Below, piece by piece: positions 6,556 through 8,502 of a stretch of 8,502 nt of DNA (within the stretch, counting starts at the first letter, position 1; each line of letters begins with the position of its first letter). The translations under genes and the position numbers were made by a program. Under the pieces are notes generated by a model, which was not told where the DNA came from, searched no databases, and was given only the letters and a program-made list of their open reading frames with translations. This DNA comes from Bdellovibrionales bacterium. Its GTDB lineage: Bacteria; Bdellovibrionota; Bdellovibrionia; Bdellovibrionales; UBA1609. The DNA is taken from assembly GCA_020435025.1 (NCBI GenBank), contig JAGRAG010000131.1, forward strand, positions 8,845 through 17,346, written 5' to 3'.

Positions 6556-8167
6556 AAGGCTTTGGCTCTTTTTTTTTCCATTCGTTTTATACAGTGTTGG
6601 CGCTCGTTCTGTTTGGGCCTTGTCCGATTATCAAGAGTGGAAAATCTCTTTAGCAGATAGGTCGTCTTATTTTGTGTGGGACTCTGATCAAGGACAAGAT
6701 TTTCGAGAATCTAAACTTCACTATGTAGAGCAGATGGCTCAGGAGTTGTCAGAGTTTTCATATGAGGACATTTTCTTTAAAAATCTCAGTTGGAATGGGT
6801 TGTTCCATCCGCCACTGCCTTTGGGTGCCCTGCCTAAATCTGTGGCTATAGATAGACGTTATCTAGGGGCATCAGACAATTTGGACAACTTTGGTCCCAG
6901 TTTGCAAAATAAAGTGGATGCTTTAACGGAAAGTGAGTTGGTATCTGGCATTGAAATAGAGTTAGTTCAAGATGGTCAGAGCTTCCAAAAGATGAGAACT
7001 CTGATTCTCAATGCCGAGAGATTCTTGTTTGTAAATATGTTGGCTGCTGGTTGCAAGAAAGATTCTGACGGGCACCTCTTTGAACTTCTTAGAGAAAAGG
7101 CGAAGTCAGGCACGCAAGTTTGGTTTGTTGTCGATGGTCTTTTTTCTTTGCTTTCGGCATCTTGTTTTAAAGAGCTAGAGCAAAGTGGTGTAGCTGTTTT
7201 TTATTTAAGAAACTCGTGGTTTTCACTACGCCCGCTTATGCACTCGTCCTTTCTGGTGAACGATAAAAAAGAACTGTTGATAGGTTCACAGAATATTTAT
7301 TGGGGTTTTTTGGATTCCAATGGAATTAATAATATGGATCGCGATGTTTCACTATATTTAAAGGGTGCTGTTGCTACAGATGCTATTCATGAATCTTTAC
7401 ATCTTTGGGGGGAAAGGCCGGAGAGCTCGATGAGTCGTTCTTTGGTTAGTAAGTACCTTCATTGGATTCAAGGCGAAAAGATGAAAGAGATTGGATCGAG
7501 GCTCCGTGGAAATTCAAACTACCAACAGTGGTTTTCAGATTCAAAGTTTCAAGATTCTTGTCGATTTGTGGCGCAAAGGCCAAAAGGCGAGAAAAGAGAT
7601 CTAGAGCTCACACTGATAGAGCACGTGCGAGCGACGCAAAAGCAGCTGAGTATTAGTAGTGTAAAGTTTGTTTTGTCAGATGATCCAAAAAGTGTTGTAG
7701 GAAAGTTCCTCAAACTATTTTCAGATAGAAATTTAGAAGTCGAGTTTTTTGGCAATGGTGTCAGAGGAGGCAATGGCGAGTTAACGATGGAGTTAAATGA
7801 TTGGGTTCAGGATTTAACACGCAGACAAGAAACTTTGTCGTGGTGGGAGAATATAAAGTTAAAGCTTTTGAGTCGCTGGAGCGAGGAGTCCTACAAGAAA
7901 CAGTGGTCAAAAAACAAAGCGAGCTATCGGCAGATTCTCGATCACTGGGACGTTAAAATCTGGCTTCATTATAACTTTACGCATCATAAAACATGGGAGT
8001 TTGATCATTCGGCCTATATATTCACCAGTGCTCTTTTTAGTGACCGCACTTTTAATGATTTTTATTTTGCAGGAGTGATTTGCTATCGACGGGGAATCAT
8101 GGACCGGGTTCGGGCTTTTGATCTTGCAAACTCCATCCCTCTGACTCGGTCAACTTTCAGGAAATAA
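6542..8167 (+). CDS. Exported phospholipase D superfamily protein with a degenerate first HKD motif
   Basis: The ATG at 6542 is chosen because it begins a clear signal peptide: Y-K-R, then a hydrophobic stretch near residues 7-19, and A-R-S-V-W-A before a possible cleavage around 26-27. An in-frame ATG at 6467 would put 25 extra residues in front of the signal and overlap the MFS gene by 89 bases. From 6542 the protein has 541 residues. The PLD half-domain around 150-275 includes L-L-R-E-K-A-K-S-G-T-Q-V-W-F-V-V-D. Its first motif is H234-S-S-F-L-V-N-D241 followed by G248-S-Q-N251, with correct HxKx4Dx6GSxN spacing but serine 236 for lysine. The second is H481-H-K483-T-W-E-F-D488 followed by T-S-A-L in place of GSxN. 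PLD enzymes normally use both HKD motifs, so activity may be altered. It presumably acts on phospholipid headgroups or phosphodiesters in the periplasm or outside. It overlaps the MFS stop by 14 bases. Confidence 0.87.
   Translation: MMEYKRLWLFFFPFVLYSVGARSVWALSDYQEWKISLADRSSYFVWDSDQGQDFRESKLHYVEQMAQELSEFSYEDIFFKNLSWNGLFHPPLPLGALPKSVAIDRRYLGASDNLDNFGPSLQNKVDALTESELVSGIEIELVQDGQSFQKMRTLILNAERFLFVNMLAAGCKKDSDGHLFELLREKAKSGTQVWFVVDGLFSLLSASCFKELEQSGVAVFYLRNSWFSLRPLMHSSFLVNDKKELLIGSQNIYWGFLDSNGINNMDRDVSLYLKGAVATDAIHESLHLWGERPESSMSRSLVSKYLHWIQGEKMKEIGSRLRGNSNYQQWFSDSKFQDSCRFVAQRPKGEKRDLELTLIEHVRATQKQLSISSVKFVLSDDPKSVVGKFLKLFSDRNLEVEFFGNGVRGGNGELTMELNDWVQDLTRRQETLSWWENIKLKLLSRWSEESYKKQWSKNKASYRQILDHWDVKIWLHYNFTHHKTWEFDHSAYIFTSALFSDRTFNDFYFAGVICYRRGIMDRVRAFDLANSIPLTRSTFRK
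6553..6571 (+). repeat. Junction repeat copy 2 (MFS stop / PLD-like start)
   Basis: The sequence taaaaggctttggctcttt begins with the TAA stop of the MFS gene and continues into codons 5-10 of the PLD-like gene, read as K-R-L-W-L-F. It differs from the copy at 1943-1961 at one base and has identical phase and position relative to both the upstream stop and the downstream ATG, which is 11 bases before it in each case. Confidence 0.8.
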
Positions 8168-8217
8168 CAGAATCAGTGAAGTTTTTGTGAGTTAACTGGC
8201 TTCAAGTCGAGTCTTTG

Positions 8218-8235
8218 TAAGAAATGGTTTTCTTA
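8218..8235. repeat. Perfect 7-base inverted repeat downstream of the PLD-like gene
   Basis: TAAGAAA-TGGT-TTTCTTA forms a perfect 7-base stem with a 4-base loop, 50 bases after the PLD-like stop, and could be extended by G/T wobbles. The stem is almost all A/T and no T-run follows, so it is a poor intrinsic terminator. It could be a weak RNA hairpin or a regulator site upstream of the promoter at 8269. Confidence 0.4.
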
Positions 8236-8268
8236 TGTGAAGTGGAAGGAAAAAGAGTATCAGAATTC

Positions 8269-8297
8269 TTTACATGACTTTGGGATCTCTATACGAT
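8269..8297 (+). promoter_or_regulatory. Probable sigma70-type promoter of the 45-residue peptide gene
   Basis: TTTACA (8269-8274) matches the -35 consensus at five of six positions. After a 17-base spacer, TACGAT (8292-8297) keeps the conserved TA..AT of a -10 box. Transcription would start near 8304, giving a leader of about 35 bases before the ATG at 8339. TATACG at 8290 is an alternative -10 with a 15-base spacer. The rest of the 171-base gap (8168-8338) holds the inverted repeat at 8218-8235 and nothing else I can support. Confidence 0.45.
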
Positions 8298-8326
8298 GAG
8301 AGAGTTGAAAACGATTTTCAAATTTT

Positions 8327-8332
8327 GGGGGA
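8327..8332 (+). promoter_or_regulatory. Shine-Dalgarno site of the 45-residue peptide gene
   Basis: The bases ggggga end six bases before the ATG at 8339. The position is right for ribosome binding, and this is the main support for calling the short reading frame a gene. Confidence 0.5.
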
Positions 8333-8338
8333 CGTCTC

Positions 8339-8476
8339 ATGAAGAACATCTTTACGTATATTACCATTGCGGTAGTTTTTACGGCTTTAGGATATTTTAT
8401 TAGTCAACAAGTGGGAACGGAATCAAGTTCTTGGAGCAGCCAAAGCCCTAAGAAAGTAGAAAGAGCCATTTCTTAA
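8339..8476 (+). CDS. Small single-helix membrane or exported peptide, 45 residues, function unknown
   Basis: I do not recognise this protein. It begins M-K-N and continues with a hydrophobic helix at about residues 4-21 (I-F-T-Y-I-T-I-A-V-V-F-T-A-L-G-Y-F-I). A hydrophilic serine-rich tail with S-S-S-W-S-S and a basic P-K-K-V-E-R near the end follows. There is no cysteine, so it is not a lipoprotein. The helix could anchor it in the inner membrane with the tail in the periplasm, or serve as an uncleaved signal. Support comes from the ggggga ribosome site, the promoter-like sequence at 8269-8297 and the hydrophobic N-terminus. It lies after, but is probably transcribed separately from, the MFS/PLD pair. 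A competing frame at 8296-8403 lacks a ribosome site. Confidence 0.55.
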   Translation: MKNIFTYITIAVVFTALGYFISQQVGTESSSWSSQSPKKVERAIS

Positions 8477-8482
8477 GTCGAT

Positions 8483-8498
8483 AAAAAAAAAAAAAAAA
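8483..8498. other. Run of 16 adenines at the window edge
   Basis: An uninterrupted run of 16 A begins six bases after the peptide stop codon. Read on the - strand it is a T-tract that could end an intrinsic terminator of a leftward gene outside the window; its stem would lie beyond 8502 and cannot be seen. On the + strand there is no stem before it. It may also be a length-variable homopolymer, so its exact length should be treated with caution. Confidence 0.5.
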
Positions 8499-8502
8499 TG
8501 AT

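Noticed and set aside
7462..7773. Short frames on both strands within the PLD-like gene
   Set aside because: They are shadows of the real frame; composition and lack of motifs give no support.
8224..8277. 17-residue frame starting in the inverted repeat (M-V-F-L-C-E-V...)
   Set aside because: It has no ribosome site, and the frame is so short that chance explains it; it also ends within the promoter candidate.
8296..8403. 35-residue frame overlapping the 45-residue peptide gene
   Set aside because: It has no ribosome site, and its start falls on the proposed -10 box; the other frame has a better start and a plausible membrane helix.
1..8502. CRISPR array, mobile element, tRNA/rRNA or riboswitch
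   Set aside because: No regular repeat-spacer pattern, transposase or terminal repeats, and no recognisable structured RNA; only two gaps (181 and 171 bases) lie between genes.

Overview
The window reads as moderately AT-rich bacterial chromosome. The genes are tightly packed and overlapping, and there is no sign of insertion sequences, phage genes, tRNA or rRNA. The mix of acyl-CoA dehydrogenase-like proteins, an RND/MMPL lipid-type exporter, a DHA1-like MFS permease and an exported phospholipase D-like protein fits a Gram-negative bacterium. A Bdellovibrio-like lineage would be my guess from gene style and composition, but nothing here proves it and no marker gene is present.

Left block (1-4223, + strand): four genes run head to tail with overlapping ends. 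They are the C-terminus of an acyl-CoA dehydrogenase (ACAD) that keeps its catalytic glutamate, a short ACAD-like protein that has lost it, a short-chain dehydrogenase/reductase, and a 763-residue 12-helix RND/MMPL transporter. The overlaps are 8, 26 and 14 bases, so this is almost certainly one transcript with translational coupling. The simplest reading is a unit that oxidises and reduces an acyl chain, carried on CoA or a carrier protein, and then moves a lipid product across the inner membrane. The adjacent active and inactive ACAD subunits recall the heteromeric ACADs of actinobacterial steroid catabolism.

Middle (4212-5358): an extended-SDR (NAD-dependent epimerase/dehydratase-like) gene lies on the - strand. 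It converges on the transporter gene and overlaps its end by 12 bases. Its YxxxK active-site tyrosine is replaced by asparagine. A 181-base divergent intergenic region follows, holding its Shine-Dalgarno sequence and a possible promoter for the next + strand gene.

Right block (5359-8167, + strand): an MFS transporter overlaps by 14 bases an exported PLD-superfamily protein whose first HKD motif has lost its lysine. Past a 171-base gap with an AT-rich perfect inverted repeat and a reasonable promoter, a 45-residue single-helix peptide (8339-8476) is followed by a run of 16 A at the window edge.

The most unexpected signal is a 19-base near-identical repeat (one mismatch) at the SDR/RND and MFS/PLD junctions. 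In both places it begins at the upstream stop codon and encodes residues 5-10 (K-K/R-L-W-L-F) of the downstream protein in the same frame, with the same 14-base gene overlap. Also notable are three enzyme-like proteins with a substituted active-site residue: the second ACAD, the extended SDR and the PLD-like protein.
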